Notes: generated by a model from the sequence alone, not told the origin. DNA of 64,000 nucleotides from Chloroflexota bacterium (GCA_023459215.1 JAEWVF010000067.1:57580-121579); one strand, 5' to 3'. Counted from the stretch's first letter, positions 7,568 through 16,750 are shown. Made by a program: numbers and translations.

Positions 7568-10500
7568 TCAGTCGCCCAAGGTGAAATAAAAGGTCGCGCC
7601 CTTGCCCGGTTCACTCTCGGCCCAGATGCGCCCGCCATGACGGCGGATGATGCGCTGAACGGTAGCCAGGCCGATGCCGGTGCCTTCGAACTCGCTGGCG
7701 GAATGCAAACGCTGGAAGGCTCCGAACAATTTCCCGGCATAGTTCATGTCAAAACCGGCGCCATTGTCGCGGACAACGTAGACAACTTCATCTTCCCGAG
7801 GCTCAACGCCGAAGCTAACCCAGGCTTCGGGCTGTTTCGAAGTGAATTTCCAGGCGTTGCCCAACAGGTTTTCAAGCACAACTCCCAACAAGCGCACATC
7901 GCCATTGGCAAAAATGTTGCCTTCAATGGAAAAATGCACCTCCCGCTCAGGGTTGGCCTGGCGCAAATTCTCGATCACCTTGCGCGCCAGCAGACTCAAG
8001 TCAATCGATTCGCGGCGAAGTTCGGCGCGGGTCATGCGCGACAACCAGAGCAGCGCATCGACCAGTTGGCTCATGTTCTCGCCAGCCGAGCGCACCCGTT
8101 CGAGCAAGGCTTTGGCGTCAGGCTCCATCCGTTCGGCAAAATCTTCCATCAGGATGCGCGAAAAACCATCGATGGCGCGCAGCGGCGCGCGCAGGTCATG
8201 CGAAACGGAGTAGGCAAAAGCCTCCAATTCCTTGTTGGCAACTTCAAGCTGGGAGGTGCGTTCGGCGACCCGCAGTTCAAGTTCGGCATTCAACTGGCGA
8301 ACCGCCAGCTCACTTTTGCGCAACTCATCCTCCGCGTGTTTGCGCTCGGTAATGTCGCGCACAATTGAAAGCGCCAATCCATCCGGCAGGATGGAGTTCG
8401 TTACCTCGACCGGGATGCGGACGCCATCCTTGCGAATGTCGATGCTCTCGAACGGGCGCCGGCCAAATTTCAAAATCTCCTTGCGAATCGCCTGGCGCTG
8501 GCGATGCAGTTCCGGCGCAATCAGGTCAGAAACATGCATACCGAGTAATTCCTCGCGGGTATAGCCAAGCATCTGGCAGGCATGTTCGTTAACATCCAAA
8601 ATCAGGTCATCCTGGGTTTCGACAAAAATCGCATCGTTGGCCTGTTCGAACAGAGTTCGGTAGCGCTGCTCGCTTTCGCGCAAAGCCTGTTCAATGCGCT
8701 TCGACTCGGTAATATCGCGCACCAGGGCCAGCACCGAATCGGCGTTCAAAGGGGTCATGCGGCATTCAAAATACCGTTTCTTGTCCTGCATATCCAACGA
8801 ATACTCATAAATCTGCATCTCGCGGTTTTGCAAAGTCAGGTCGATGCGATGGATGGTCATCTCGCACACCGGCTGCGGCAAAAATTCATCGATCGTATGA
8901 CCAATCGCCTGTTCGGGCGGAACCAGGAAACGCTCCGTTTCGCTGGCGATACAATCGCGAAAAACATAATTGGAGTCGATCTGGAAGAGCAGGTCGGGCA
9001 AAGCGCTGACTACGGCCCGGTTACGCTCCTCGCTCTCGCGCAAAGCCATCTCAGCCTTTTTGCGGTCGGTCACATCCAGGAACAAGACCGCCACACGGTT
9101 TGGCCCAACCCGGAAAGCATGAATCTCGAAAGCGCCGCTAATCTTCCCATGCTCATAGTCGACTTGCACCCGCTCCCAGGGAGCGCCATTGAGGGCAACA
9201 TCGCGATAATGCACCGGCAAATCGGTATTGGCCAGGGGCGGGAAAGCCTCCTCCATCGGCAGGCCGATAAACTGTGCGTTATCGACCCTCAGGATGCGGT
9301 CTGCCGCCGGGTTGGCCCCAATGAAAATCAACTGCTCACCTTCAAGCTGGTACATGTGCATCCCCATCGGGGAGGCTTCGACCACCTGGCGGAAACGCTC
9401 TTCGCTCTCGCGCAAGGCATCCTCCGCTTCCTTGCGTTTGGTCACATCACGATAATTGACCACAATCGCTTCAACATGGGGTTCGGCCAGCAGGTTGGTG
9501 GCGTTGGCCTCCGTCCACCAGATGGTACCATCGCGCTTGACCGAGCGGAATCGGGCAGTGATCATCGTCCCGGTGGTCAGGAGTAAATCATTAAAGGCTT
9601 TTTGAACAAGGGCCAGGTCCTTTGGGTAAATACTTTCGAAGCTATTTCGGCCAATGCGTTCATCCGGTTCATAGCCGGTAATGCGACTGACCGTTGGCCC
9701 CTCATACAGAATCGTACCATCAGCGGCCAGCAGCGCCAGGGCATCGTTGCTGTTCTCGATCAGGGCGCGGAAACGCTTCTCGTTTTTCTGAACCAATTCC
9801 TCGGCGCGTTTGCGCTCGGAGATGTCGTATACCGAACCCAGCAGGCCGGTCGGCTGGTCGGCGTCGTCCCGCAGCAAGACAGCCGAAAGGGAGGCCCAGT
9901 ACTGCGAACCGTCCTTGCGGAGCAGGAGAATCTCTTTGTTCCTGACAAACCCCTGCCGCCTAATCTGGGCGACAATCTCCTTGCGGTCGGCAACATAGGC
10001 ATATAGTTTCTGGGCGCGGATATTCAGGAACGAATCGACATCCGCGTAGCCGGACATCTGCGCCAGGGCCGAATTGGCCTGCAAGAATGTGCCATCCAGG
10101 GAGGTGACAAAGATGCCGACATTGATGGTTTCGATCAGGTTGCGGTATTTCTGCTCACTGGCCGACAAGGCTTCTTCGGCGCGCTTGCGCTCGGTTATAT
10201 CCAGGGTGAAACCGGCCAACATCTCGGGGCGGCCATCGACATAAATCGGGAATTTGGTGGTTTCGTAAACCCGGCCATTCAATTCTTCGACCACCAGGGT
10301 TCGTTTACCTTCCTGAAGGATGCGCAAATCGTCAGCCACCATGCTTTTGGCCAAATCGGAGGGGAATAACTCATCCATGGTTTTGCCAATCGCCTGCGCA
10401 ACCGGTATGCCCAACATCTGCTCGTAATTCTTGCTCAAACGCAGGGTGCGAACGTTCTTATCTTTGAAGAAAACATAGACCGGGCTGTGTTCAAGGAAAG

Positions 10501-12181
10501 ACGAGAAAATCGTTTCGCTCTCGCGCAGGGCATCTTCGACTGTTTTGCGCTCGGTAATATCGGTATGAATGCCCACCAGGCCGATGATTTTTCCAGAATC
10601 ATCCTTGTTGGCATAGGCGCGCAGGAAGATATTCAAGATGCTTTTATCGCGGCCATACATCTGGACTTCGCCCACCCAAACACCGCCGGTCATGATCGTT
10701 TCAAGAACTGTATGACCAAGACTGGAATCGACATACAGGCTGTCCGGCGGGTTCTGGCCCACATCGCCAAACAGATGAGTAAATGTCGCATTCTGGTAAT
10801 AATGCCGGCCATCCGGCGTCGACATGCCGATGGCATCTGTCGAGTTCTCGACCGATTCCTTGAACAAGCGCAGGTTCTTTGCGACCAGGTTACGCTCTGT
10901 AACGTTGTTGAAGGTAGCCACCCAGATTTCACCCACCGGACGCAAGACAACCTCGACATCGCACAAACGGCCATCCTTGGCGGTGACTCGATACTCGCGT
11001 ATCGGGGTGGAGTCGCCGCTGCGCACAGATTGCGCCACGTCCCTTTCCCAGGCGGATAAAGCCGCTTTGCGGTATTCAGGATCAGGGTAAGCACGCAGCG
11101 CCCAAATCTCTATCGTCGGGATATCCTCAAGTTCGTATCCATAATTTTCGCTAAACTTCCGGTTGATGAACAAGAGATTGCCGGCAATATCGGCAATTGC
11201 TATCGGGATGGGCAGGAACTCCATTGCCGCCCGAAAACGGGCCTGCGATTTTTGCAGGTCGAGCACCGCGGACTGCAATTCCTCCGTGCGCGCTTTGACC
11301 CGGCTTTGCAGGGAGCGGTTAAAAACGGACAACGCCAGAATGGTCAGGAAAATCGCTACCGATGCGGCCATGATCCAGGGCAGGTAGCGTTCGCCCAAGC
11401 CCTGGTGGGGAATGCCAAACCAGTGCTTATCAATCGCGGCCAATTCGCCCGGTGTGATAGCCGCGAAACCGTCACGCACCAGTTGGAGCAAAGCCGCGTC
11501 CCCCTTTTTGACCGCGCGATGGAACGCGCCGCCATACAAGGGCGCGGAATGATTGAACTGTTCTTGCAGGCCGTACTTATACAAAAAATAAAGGCCAGGC
11601 GGTTGGTCGACGACAAAAATGGTGACTTCGCGCCGCGCCGCAGCCTGGAGAATCTGCTCATAACTGTCGTAGTAAACCAGGTTTTCAACACCCCGCTGGG
11701 CAAGGAATTCCACGTTGGCGTCGCCCTTCTTGACCGCCACCTGGAAGCCCATCAAATCGTCGGCGCTGGCAATGCCCGAAATGTTTTTATGGAAGAAAAT
11801 GGGCACATCAATCGATGCATACGGCTCGGAAAAATCAAAGAGAAGCGCGCGTTCCTCGGTGTAAAAAATCGTATCAATCACATCGTACTGTCCGGCTTGC
11901 ATCGCCGCCAGGGCCTCGGCCCAGGGCAAGGCAGTAATCTCCACCCTGACCCCCGTGCGCTGTTCCCACAAATCCCACTGGTCGACCAGGATGCCGCGCA
12001 AAGTCCCATCTTCCTCTTCGAAAATGTAGGGCGGGTAATTGTTGTCCATCACCACCCGCAGCACTTCCCGGCCCGGCGCAGCCACGCTCGTTTCAGCCTG
12101 CGAACAGGAAGACAACAAACCGGCAAGCGCAATAAACAACAGCGTTATCAACAAGGAGAAATGCCTTTGCCACGTTTTCAT
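7568..12181 (-). CDS. Substrate-binding-domain / eight-PAS hybrid sensor histidine kinase
   Basis: About 1537 residues. A lipoprotein-like signal (cysteine after L-S-S) precedes a family-3 periplasmic solute-binding domain (about 35-260) and one transmembrane helix (about 267-287). Eight successive PAS units follow (about 310-1290), most introduced by A-L-R-E-S-E-x-R-x-R, then a HisKA domain with S-H-D-L-R-A-P-L (His near 1325) and an ATPase domain with N-L-L-G-N-A-W-K-F-T and D-N-G-A-G-F. There is no receiver domain. It should sense a small polar ligand outside the membrane and add cytoplasmic inputs before autophosphorylating. I chose the ATG at 12181, with GGAG six bases upstream, over non-preferred starts further out. 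No partner regulator is adjacent. Confidence 0.88.
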   Translation of the reverse strand: MKTWQRHFSLLITLLFIALAGLLSSCSQAETSVAAPGREVLRVVMDNNYPPYIFEEEDGTLRGILVDQWDLWEQRTGVRVEITALPWAEALAAMQAGQYDVIDTIFYTEERALLFDFSEPYASIDVPIFFHKNISGIASADDLMGFQVAVKKGDANVEFLAQRGVENLVYYDSYEQILQAAARREVTIFVVDQPPGLYFLYKYGLQEQFNHSAPLYGGAFHRAVKKGDAALLQLVRDGFAAITPGELAAIDKHWFGIPHQGLGERYLPWIMAASVAIFLTILALSVFNRSLQSRVKARTEELQSAVLDLQKSQARFRAAMEFLPIPIAIADIAGNLLFINRKFSENYGYELEDIPTIEIWALRAYPDPEYRKAALSAWERDVAQSVRSGDSTPIREYRVTAKDGRLCDVEVVLRPVGEIWVATFNNVTERNLVAKNLRLFKESVENSTDAIGMSTPDGRHYYQNATFTHLFGDVGQNPPDSLYVDSSLGHTVLETIMTGGVWVGEVQMYGRDKSILNIFLRAYANKDDSGKIIGLVGIHTDITERKTVEDALRESETIFSSFLEHSPVYVFFKDKNVRTLRLSKNYEQMLGIPVAQAIGKTMDELFPSDLAKSMVADDLRILQEGKRTLVVEELNGRVYETTKFPIYVDGRPEMLAGFTLDITERKRAEEALSASEQKYRNLIETINVGIFVTSLDGTFLQANSALAQMSGYADVDSFLNIRAQKLYAYVADRKEIVAQIRRQGFVRNKEILLLRKDGSQYWASLSAVLLRDDADQPTGLLGSVYDISERKRAEELVQKNEKRFRALIENSNDALALLAADGTILYEGPTVSRITGYEPDERIGRNSFESIYPKDLALVQKAFNDLLLTTGTMITARFRSVKRDGTIWWTEANATNLLAEPHVEAIVVNYRDVTKRKEAEDALRESEERFRQVVEASPMGMHMYQLEGEQLIFIGANPAADRILRVDNAQFIGLPMEEAFPPLANTDLPVHYRDVALNGAPWERVQVDYEHGKISGAFEIHAFRVGPNRVAVLFLDVTDRKKAEMALRESEERNRAVVSALPDLLFQIDSNYVFRDCIASETERFLVPPEQAIGHTIDEFLPQPVCEMTIHRIDLTLQNREMQIYEYSLDMQDKKRYFECRMTPLNADSVLALVRDITESKRIEQALRESEQRYRTLFEQANDAIFVETQDDLILDVNEHACQMLGYTREELLGMHVSDLIAPELHRQRQAIRKEILKFGRRPFESIDIRKDGVRIPVEVTNSILPDGLALSIVRDITERKHAEDELRKSELAVRQLNAELELRVAERTSQLEVANKELEAFAYSVSHDLRAPLRAIDGFSRILMEDFAERMEPDAKALLERVRSAGENMSQLVDALLWLSRMTRAELRRESIDLSLLARKVIENLRQANPEREVHFSIEGNIFANGDVRLLGVVLENLLGNAWKFTSKQPEAWVSFGVEPREDEVVYVVRDNGAGFDMNYAGKLFGAFQRLHSASEFEGTGIGLATVQRIIRRHGGRIWAESEPGKGATFYFTLGD

Positions 12182-12274
12182 AACCATCTCCGCTTCCAAA
12201 CCCTGGGATTGTGATGGAATACCTTAAATTATTTTACACACTTTGCAGGCCAAAGACACACCCACTATTTTGGG

Positions 12275-13255
12275 ATGGATTGTGCTAAACTTTTGGACAT
12301 GTCCAACATCACCTTCCCCGAAAAACACAAACTCCTGCTGCTTTCCAAATTTGCAGATGAATATATCACCTACCTGAGCGCGGCGGATTTACCCGGCCTT
12401 GAAATCCTGCTGCCGCCCGCAGATTTGGCCGCCCAACCCGTGGACTGTGAGATTGTCTTCGGTGAGCCGGGCCTGATCCGGCCCGCCCTGCCGCACCTGC
12501 CCGGCGCGCGCTGGGTGCAATCGACGTTTGCCGGCGTCGATCCGCTGCTGGACCCCACCCTGAGACGGGACTACATCCTGACCAATATGCGCGGCGTCTT
12601 TGGCGGATTAATGTCCGAGTTCGTGCTGACCTACCTGCTGCTACACGAGCGCAAAGTTTTGCAGCGCCTGAATGCCCAGAAAAAACAACAATGGGACGCA
12701 ACCCTGACCGGAACCCTGCGCGGCAAAACCATCGGCTTACTGGGAGTCGGCTCCATCGGCATGGAGGTGGCCCGCGCCGCCAAATTCCTCGGCATGACCG
12801 TGCGCGGATACACCCGCGAAAGCGAAAACAGCGAAGATGTCGACCGCTATTTCCACGGGGCGGAATTGTTCGAGTTCGCCAGGGGCCTCGATTACCTGGT
12901 CAACATCCTGCCCAACACCAACGCCACCCGCAAAATCGTCAACGCCGACCTGCTGGCCTGCCTGCCGCCCAGCGCCCTGTTCCTGAACGTCGGACGCGGC
13001 AGCGCGGTTGAACAGGCAGCCTTGATCCAGGCCCTCGAAACGGGAACCCTGGCCGGGGCCGTGCTGGACGTGTTCGAAGTCGAGCCGCTGCCCGCCGGAC
13101 ATCCATTCTGGACTGCACCCAACACGATTGTAACCAGTCATACCTCCGCGCCGAGTTTCCCGAAAGAAATCTCCAGGGTTTTCTGTGAAAACTATCGCCT
13201 GTACGTGAACGGCCAACCGCTCAAGTATCGCGTCGATTTCGAAAAAGGATACTAA
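12275..13255 (+). CDS. D-isomer-specific 2-hydroxyacid dehydrogenase
   Basis: This 326-residue NAD(P)-dependent oxidoreductase has a Rossmann G-V-G-S-I-G motif (about residue 158). The expected catalytic triad is present: Arg in N-V-G-R-G-S, Glu in F-E-V-E-P-L-P and His in T-S-H-T-S-A. The N-terminal lobe is short and weakly conserved, typical of the glyoxylate/hydroxypyruvate reductase-like branch. It probably interconverts a 2-keto acid and a D-2-hydroxy acid. An alternative ATG at 12299 would give 318 residues; neither start has a good ribosome site. It is divergent from the PAS kinase and six bases from the next gene. Confidence 0.85.
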   Translation: MDCAKLLDMSNITFPEKHKLLLLSKFADEYITYLSAADLPGLEILLPPADLAAQPVDCEIVFGEPGLIRPALPHLPGARWVQSTFAGVDPLLDPTLRRDYILTNMRGVFGGLMSEFVLTYLLLHERKVLQRLNAQKKQQWDATLTGTLRGKTIGLLGVGSIGMEVARAAKFLGMTVRGYTRESENSEDVDRYFHGAELFEFARGLDYLVNILPNTNATRKIVNADLLACLPPSALFLNVGRGSAVEQAALIQALETGTLAGAVLDVFEVEPLPAGHPFWTAPNTIVTSHTSAPSFPKEISRVFCENYRLYVNGQPLKYRVDFEKGY

Positions 13256-13260
13256 TCCGC

Positions 13261-13668
13261 ATGAAAGCGCGCAAAATCGCTTTCCTGCTGGCTTTGTCGC
13301 TGGGCCTGCTCTGGTTTTCCGAGAATTTCCCGGTTTATCGTTACTTTCAGCCGCGAAGCATCGGCTGGACGTTGTGGATGAGTTATGCCAAAGACCTGAT
13401 CCAGCCGTTCGCTTTTTACTTTTTCCTGTGTATCGGCGAAAAGTGGCTCAAAACCTGGCGCAGCCGGGCGCTGCTGGCCTTCGGCCTGCCCACCCTGCTG
13501 GAATTTGCCCAAGATTTATACTATCGCATTTGGGCCGGATATCAACATACTCTGGTTTATTTCGGCGCCTTCGACCCGCTGGATATTCTCATGTACGCCA
13601 TCGGTGTTGCGCTGGCGGCGCTGGTGGAGCGCAAGTTATTTGCCAAATTAAGTTTTTGGGGAAATTAA
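13261..13668 (+). CDS. VanZ-like small membrane protein
   Basis: This 135-residue protein has about four hydrophobic segments. The pattern L-L-E-F-A-Q-D followed some 25 residues later by F-D-P-L-D-I-L-M-Y-A-I-G-V matches the conserved E-x-x-Q and F-D-x-x-D-x-x-x-N-x-x-G signature of VanZ-like proteins, with Tyr-Ala replacing the usual Asn. VanZ gives low-level teicoplanin resistance in enterococci, but most relatives have no known function. It starts six bases after the dehydrogenase stop and is probably co-transcribed with it. Confidence 0.6.
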   Translation: MKARKIAFLLALSLGLLWFSENFPVYRYFQPRSIGWTLWMSYAKDLIQPFAFYFFLCIGEKWLKTWRSRALLAFGLPTLLEFAQDLYYRIWAGYQHTLVYFGAFDPLDILMYAIGVALAALVERKLFAKLSFWGN

Positions 13669-13680
13669 CCAGCGAAAATA

Positions 13681-13709
13681 TTGACTTCGCGCTAAAAATA
13701 TTCCATAAT
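13681..13709 (+). promoter_or_regulatory. Promoter of the toxin-antitoxin operon
   Basis: TTGACT (13681-13686), a 17-nt spacer and CATAAT (13704-13709) lie 33 bases before the antitoxin ATG. The operator palindrome begins five bases after the -10 box, so repressor binding would block initiation. Confidence 0.8.
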
Positions 13710-13713
13710 GGAA

Positions 13714-13733
13714 CCAAAACGGAACCGTTTTGG
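13714..13733. promoter_or_regulatory. Perfect palindromic operator for the antitoxin
   Basis: CCAAAACGG and CCGTTTTGG form a perfect 9-bp inverted repeat with an AA centre. It lies just downstream of the -10 box and overlaps the TTTTGGAG ribosome site of the antitoxin gene. Ribbon-helix-helix antitoxins bind such palindromes as paired dimers to repress their own operon, which makes this the expected autoregulatory site. Confidence 0.75.
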
Positions 13734-13741
13734 AGTGAAAA

Positions 13742-14212
13742 ATGCCGAATATCACTATTAAAAACCTGCCCCCTGCCATTTATGAGCGTTTAAAAGAAAA
13801 AGCCAAAGTTAACCGCCGCAGCCTGAACAATGAAATTATCGTTATGTTGGAACGCGGCGTTGGAATACGCAGCCAGACAGATGTTGCTGAATTGCTGGAA
13901 AGTGCGCGCAAAATCCGCGAGTTGACAACAGACTATGCACTGACGGACGAAGAAATCATCAAAACAATCCGCGCAAATTCATCCAACGAACCTGCCCCAG
14001 TTGCAGAGCGCACGCTATTGAGCCAGGATGCGTTGTCCAAAGACTGGGATCGTCCCGAGGAGGCTGAAGCATGGGCGCATTTGCAGCCCGGCGCAACAGA
14101 AACCGACACACAAAGCAAAGAAAAAAATCAATATCCTTTGCGCGGAAAACCGGTTATTTACCATGAGCCGTTCAAGGGTGTAGCAGAAGACGACTGGGAA
14201 GCCTCGGAATGA
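13742..14212 (+). CDS. Ribbon-helix-helix antitoxin (FitA/VapB-like)
   Basis: This 156-residue protein has an N-terminal FitA/Arc-type domain: M-P-N-I-T-I-K-N-L-P forms the DNA-binding strand, followed by two helices with R-R-S-L-N-N-E. It is roughly twice the length of a typical FitA (about 80 residues). The C-terminal half is hydrophilic and ends in an acidic, aromatic stretch that could occupy the PIN toxin active site. It overlaps the toxin by four bases (ATGA), the usual coupled arrangement. The region is visibly more AT-rich than neighbouring genes, consistent with horizontal acquisition. Confidence 0.82.
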   Translation: MPNITIKNLPPAIYERLKEKAKVNRRSLNNEIIVMLERGVGIRSQTDVAELLESARKIRELTTDYALTDEEIIKTIRANSSNEPAPVAERTLLSQDALSKDWDRPEEAEAWAHLQPGATETDTQSKEKNQYPLRGKPVIYHEPFKGVAEDDWEASE

Positions 14213-14601
14213 TTATCATCGACACACACATTTGGATTTGGTGGGTGCATGGAGATGAAAAACTCTCCAAAAGTCAATTCGATGCGATTCAAGCCGACGC
14301 AAGCGATGGGATTGGCGTCAGCGCAATTTCCTGTTGGGAAATTGCCAAACTGGTTGAACGAAAACGCCTGGAGTTACCCGTTCCACTTGAGAACTGGTTT
14401 GAACAAGCTCTGAGTTATCCGGGAGTGCGTTTATTGAGATTGACCCCTAAAATTGCCATCGAATCTACACGTCTGCCAGGTGAATTTCACCGCGATCCTG
14501 CCGACCAAATCATTGTTGCTTCAGCGCGGGTGTATGATTGCTCACTGGTGACGTCAGACGAGAGAATTACCAATTATCCACATATCAAAACAATCGCGTG
14601 A
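14209..14601 (+). CDS. PIN-domain toxin ribonuclease (VapC/FitB family)
   Basis: This 130-residue PIN domain opens with I-I-I-D-T-H, giving the first catalytic Asp at residue 5. C-W-E-I-A-K-L supplies the conserved Glu (about 44), and D-P-A-D-Q-I-I-V-A-S-A together with the T-S-D-E-R segment supplies the late acidic residues. Such proteins are Mg2+-dependent ribonucleases that cleave tRNA, rRNA or mRNA when freed from antitoxin. All expected acids are present, so it should be active. It lies second in the operon, overlapping the antitoxin gene. Confidence 0.85.
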   Translation: MIIIDTHIWIWWVHGDEKLSKSQFDAIQADASDGIGVSAISCWEIAKLVERKRLELPVPLENWFEQALSYPGVRLLRLTPKIAIESTRLPGEFHRDPADQIIVASARVYDCSLVTSDERITNYPHIKTIA

Positions 14602-14618
14602 GTTTTGCAGGAGTAATC

Positions 14619-14990
14619 ATGCTCGAAGAACGCCTCCCGTATCCAACATGCCCGCTTATCTTTCCAAACGGTTTCACCGTCGAGGAATTCATCATTCCTG
14701 ACGAAGACCGCGAACTGGTACTGGAACAATTGTATCCATTCAGTCCCATCCCAAAACTAACTGACATGATGATTGATATTCACGTTGACCGAGAGTTCAT
14801 GGTTAAAGACTTTAGTGTCACCTGGGAACATGGCATGAACTATCTTGTCAGTCCGTATTACCCGGAAGGCGGTGGGACGGTTATCGACTGGTGGGACGAA
14901 AATGCGGCCACTCCCAATGAAGATGATTGGGATGACAACGAATTTCTCGATGATGATCTGAAGATGGATAACAAAGACGAAAATCCGTAA
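14619..14990 (+). CDS. Hypothetical acidic protein, third gene of the toxin-antitoxin operon
   Basis: A 123-residue protein I do not recognise. The ATG at 14619 follows GCAGGAG, a good ribosome site, 17 nt after the toxin stop, so it is probably co-transcribed. It lacks a signal peptide or membrane segment. The last 35 residues are dominated by Asp and Glu (D-D-W-D-D-N-E-F-L-D-D-D). The region is AT-rich like the toxin pair. An accessory regulator or a cargo gene of the same transfer event are both possible. Confidence 0.6.
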   Translation: MLEERLPYPTCPLIFPNGFTVEEFIIPDEDRELVLEQLYPFSPIPKLTDMMIDIHVDREFMVKDFSVTWEHGMNYLVSPYYPEGGGTVIDWWDENAATPNEDDWDDNEFLDDDLKMDNKDENP

Positions 14991-15013
14991 GGATTTACAA
15001 AAAGCTTTAAAAA

Positions 15014-15040
15014 CTTGGCGCTCTTTGCGCGCTTGGCGGT
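15014..15040. repeat. Three tandem 9-bp words before the sugar kinase
   Basis: CTTGGCGCT, CTTTGCGCG and CTTGGCGGT are consecutive, related 9-mers ending 11 nt before the kinase ATG. They resemble the CTTTGCG-type tandem words seen between genes in many bacteria and displace any normal ribosome site. Confidence 0.5.
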
Positions 15041-15051
15041 TCAAAAAAACT

Positions 15052-16605
15052 ATGACTCAAGAATCCCTCATTCTCGCCCTCGACCACGGCACCAGCGGCA
15101 TGAAAGTCGCGCTAATCAGCATCAGCGGCGAGGTGCTCGGCTGGGAAAGCCAGCCCGTCCAACTGCACCTGACCCCCGATGGCGGCGCGGAGCAGGACCC
15201 CAACGAATGGTGGGCCGCCTTCCTGGCCTGCGCCGCGCGCCTGCTGCAGCGCTTCCCCGAATCCGCCCGGCGGGTGCGCGCCATCTGCGCCTCGACCCAG
15301 GGTGAAGGCACCGTTCCGGTCGATCAGAACGGCCAGGCGTTGATGAACTGCATCCTGTGGATGGATATGCGCGGCGCGCCCCACCTGCGCCAGCACTTCG
15401 GCGACAACCCGCTCAACCTGCTGCGCTGGGTGCGCCTGACCGGCGGCATCCCCTCCCCGACCGGCAAAGACCCCGCCGCACATATGCTGCTGGTGCGCGA
15501 CCGCTTCCCCGAAATCTACACCAAAACGCATAAATTCCTGAACGTTTTGGATTATTTGAACTTAAAGCTGACCGGCAGGTTCGCCGCCACCTTCGACTCG
15601 ATCCTGACCTCCTGGGTGACCGACAACCGCAACCCGGATGCAGTCCGCTACGACCCCGGCCTGGTGCAACGCTGCGGCATCGCCGCCGACAAACTGCCCG
15701 AAATCGTGCCCTGCACCGCCATCCTGGGCAACCTGCTGCCCGAAGTCGCCTCCACCCTCGGGCTTTCCCCGGATGTTAAAGTCGTCGCCGGGGCCATCGA
15801 CAACACCGCTGCGGCCATCGGCTCGGGCGCAGTCGCAGATTACGCCACCCACGTCTACATCGGCACTTCATCGTGGCTGGCCGCGCATGTCCCGTTCAAG
15901 AAAACCGACATTTTCTCCTCGCTGGCCTCCGTCCCCTGTGCGGTGCCGGGCCGCTACCTGCTGACCGCCCTGCAAGCCACCGCCGGCGGCAACCTGACCT
16001 TCCTGCGCGACAACATCCTGTATCACAAGGATGAACTGCTCCAGGAAGCCGACGTGCCCGACATCTTCAAAGTGCTCGACCAAATCGCAGCCCGCGTCCC
16101 GGCTGGCAGCAATGGCCTGCTCTACACCCCCTGGATCTGGGGCGAGCGCGCCCCGGTCGACGATAAAACCGTGCGGGCCGGGTTGTACAACCTGTCGCTG
16201 CACAACACCCGCGAGGACATCATCCGCGCCTTCCTGGAGGGAATCGCCTTCAACACGCGCTGGCTGCTCGAACCGGTGCAAAAATTCCTCGGGCGAAAGG
16301 TGGAAACCATCCACCTGGTGGGCGGCGGCGCGCAGTCGGATGTCTGGTGCCAGATTTTCGCCGATGTGATGAATCTCGAAATCCGTCAGGTGGCCGAACC
16401 CATCTACGCCAACGCCCGCGGTGCAGCCTGGATCGGCGCAGTCGGCCTGGGCGAAATCTCTTTCAGCGACGTGCCCGGTCTGGTCAAAATCCGCCGTGGC
16501 TACACGCCAAACCCAAGCCACCGCAGCATCTACGATCAGCGCTTTGGGGCCTTCAAAGATATTTATCGTCAGATGAAAGGCATTTATCACCGCCTGAACG
16601 CCTGA
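15052..16605 (+). CDS. FGGY-family carbohydrate kinase (xylulokinase-like)
   Basis: This 517-residue ATP-dependent sugar kinase begins with the phosphate-1 loop L-A-L-D-H-G-T-S-G-M-K. The mid-protein A-G-A-I-D-N-T-A-A-A-I-G-S-G-A segment carries the catalytic Asp and adenosine-site residues, and V-G-G-G-A-Q-S-D-V-W is the C-terminal FGGY signature region. D-x-R near W-M-D-M-R-G and the length fit xylulokinase or gluconokinase relatives; the sugar is not determined. I take the ATG at 15052; a TTG at 15025 would translate part of the 9-bp repeat. No clear Shine-Dalgarno is present, only an A-rich leader. Confidence 0.85.
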   Translation: MTQESLILALDHGTSGMKVALISISGEVLGWESQPVQLHLTPDGGAEQDPNEWWAAFLACAARLLQRFPESARRVRAICASTQGEGTVPVDQNGQALMNCILWMDMRGAPHLRQHFGDNPLNLLRWVRLTGGIPSPTGKDPAAHMLLVRDRFPEIYTKTHKFLNVLDYLNLKLTGRFAATFDSILTSWVTDNRNPDAVRYDPGLVQRCGIAADKLPEIVPCTAILGNLLPEVASTLGLSPDVKVVAGAIDNTAAAIGSGAVADYATHVYIGTSSWLAAHVPFKKTDIFSSLASVPCAVPGRYLLTALQATAGGNLTFLRDNILYHKDELLQEADVPDIFKVLDQIAARVPAGSNGLLYTPWIWGERAPVDDKTVRAGLYNLSLHNTREDIIRAFLEGIAFNTRWLLEPVQKFLGRKVETIHLVGGGAQSDVWCQIFADVMNLEIRQVAEPIYANARGAAWIGAVGLGEISFSDVPGLVKIRRGYTPNPSHRSIYDQRFGAFKDIYRQMKGIYHRLNA

Positions 16606-16614
16606 GTTATGTCC

Positions 16615-16642
16615 TTGACGTAAGGTATACTTGGGATACAAT
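16615..16642 (+). promoter_or_regulatory. Promoter of tRNA-Leu
   Basis: TTGACG (16615-16620), a 16-nt spacer and TACAAT (16637-16642) end ten bases before the mature tRNA 5' end. It overlaps the downstream edge of the kinase gene, and placement and strength suit a stable RNA gene. Confidence 0.75.
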
Positions 16643-16651
16643 TAACCCACC

Positions 16652-16735
16652 GGGGCGATGGCGGAATCGGCAGACGCAGCGGACTTAAAATCCGCCGATA
16701 GAGATATCGTGAGGGTTCGACCCCCTCTCGCCCCA
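16652..16735 (+). tRNA. tRNA-Leu (anticodon TAA)
   Basis: An 84-nt class II tRNA. GGGGCGA pairs with TCGCCCC to form the acceptor stem with discriminator A, and the anticodon stem GCGGA / TCCGC holds loop C-T-TAA-A-A. A long variable arm (CGATAGAGATATCG) identifies a leucine-type tRNA, and the T-loop reads GGTTCGACCCC. The 3' CCA is not encoded and must be added. Confidence 0.95.
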
Positions 16736-16750
16736 CAATACGGACCACCT

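Noticed and set aside
11252..12214. A 320-codon + strand frame opposite the start of the PAS kinase
   Set aside because: The minus strand encodes a recognisable binding domain and signal peptide; the antisense translation has no family resemblance.
13261..14990. Integrated mobile element carrying the toxin-antitoxin genes
   Set aside because: The segment is AT-rich and probably acquired, but I see no integrase, terminal repeats or attachment-site duplication.
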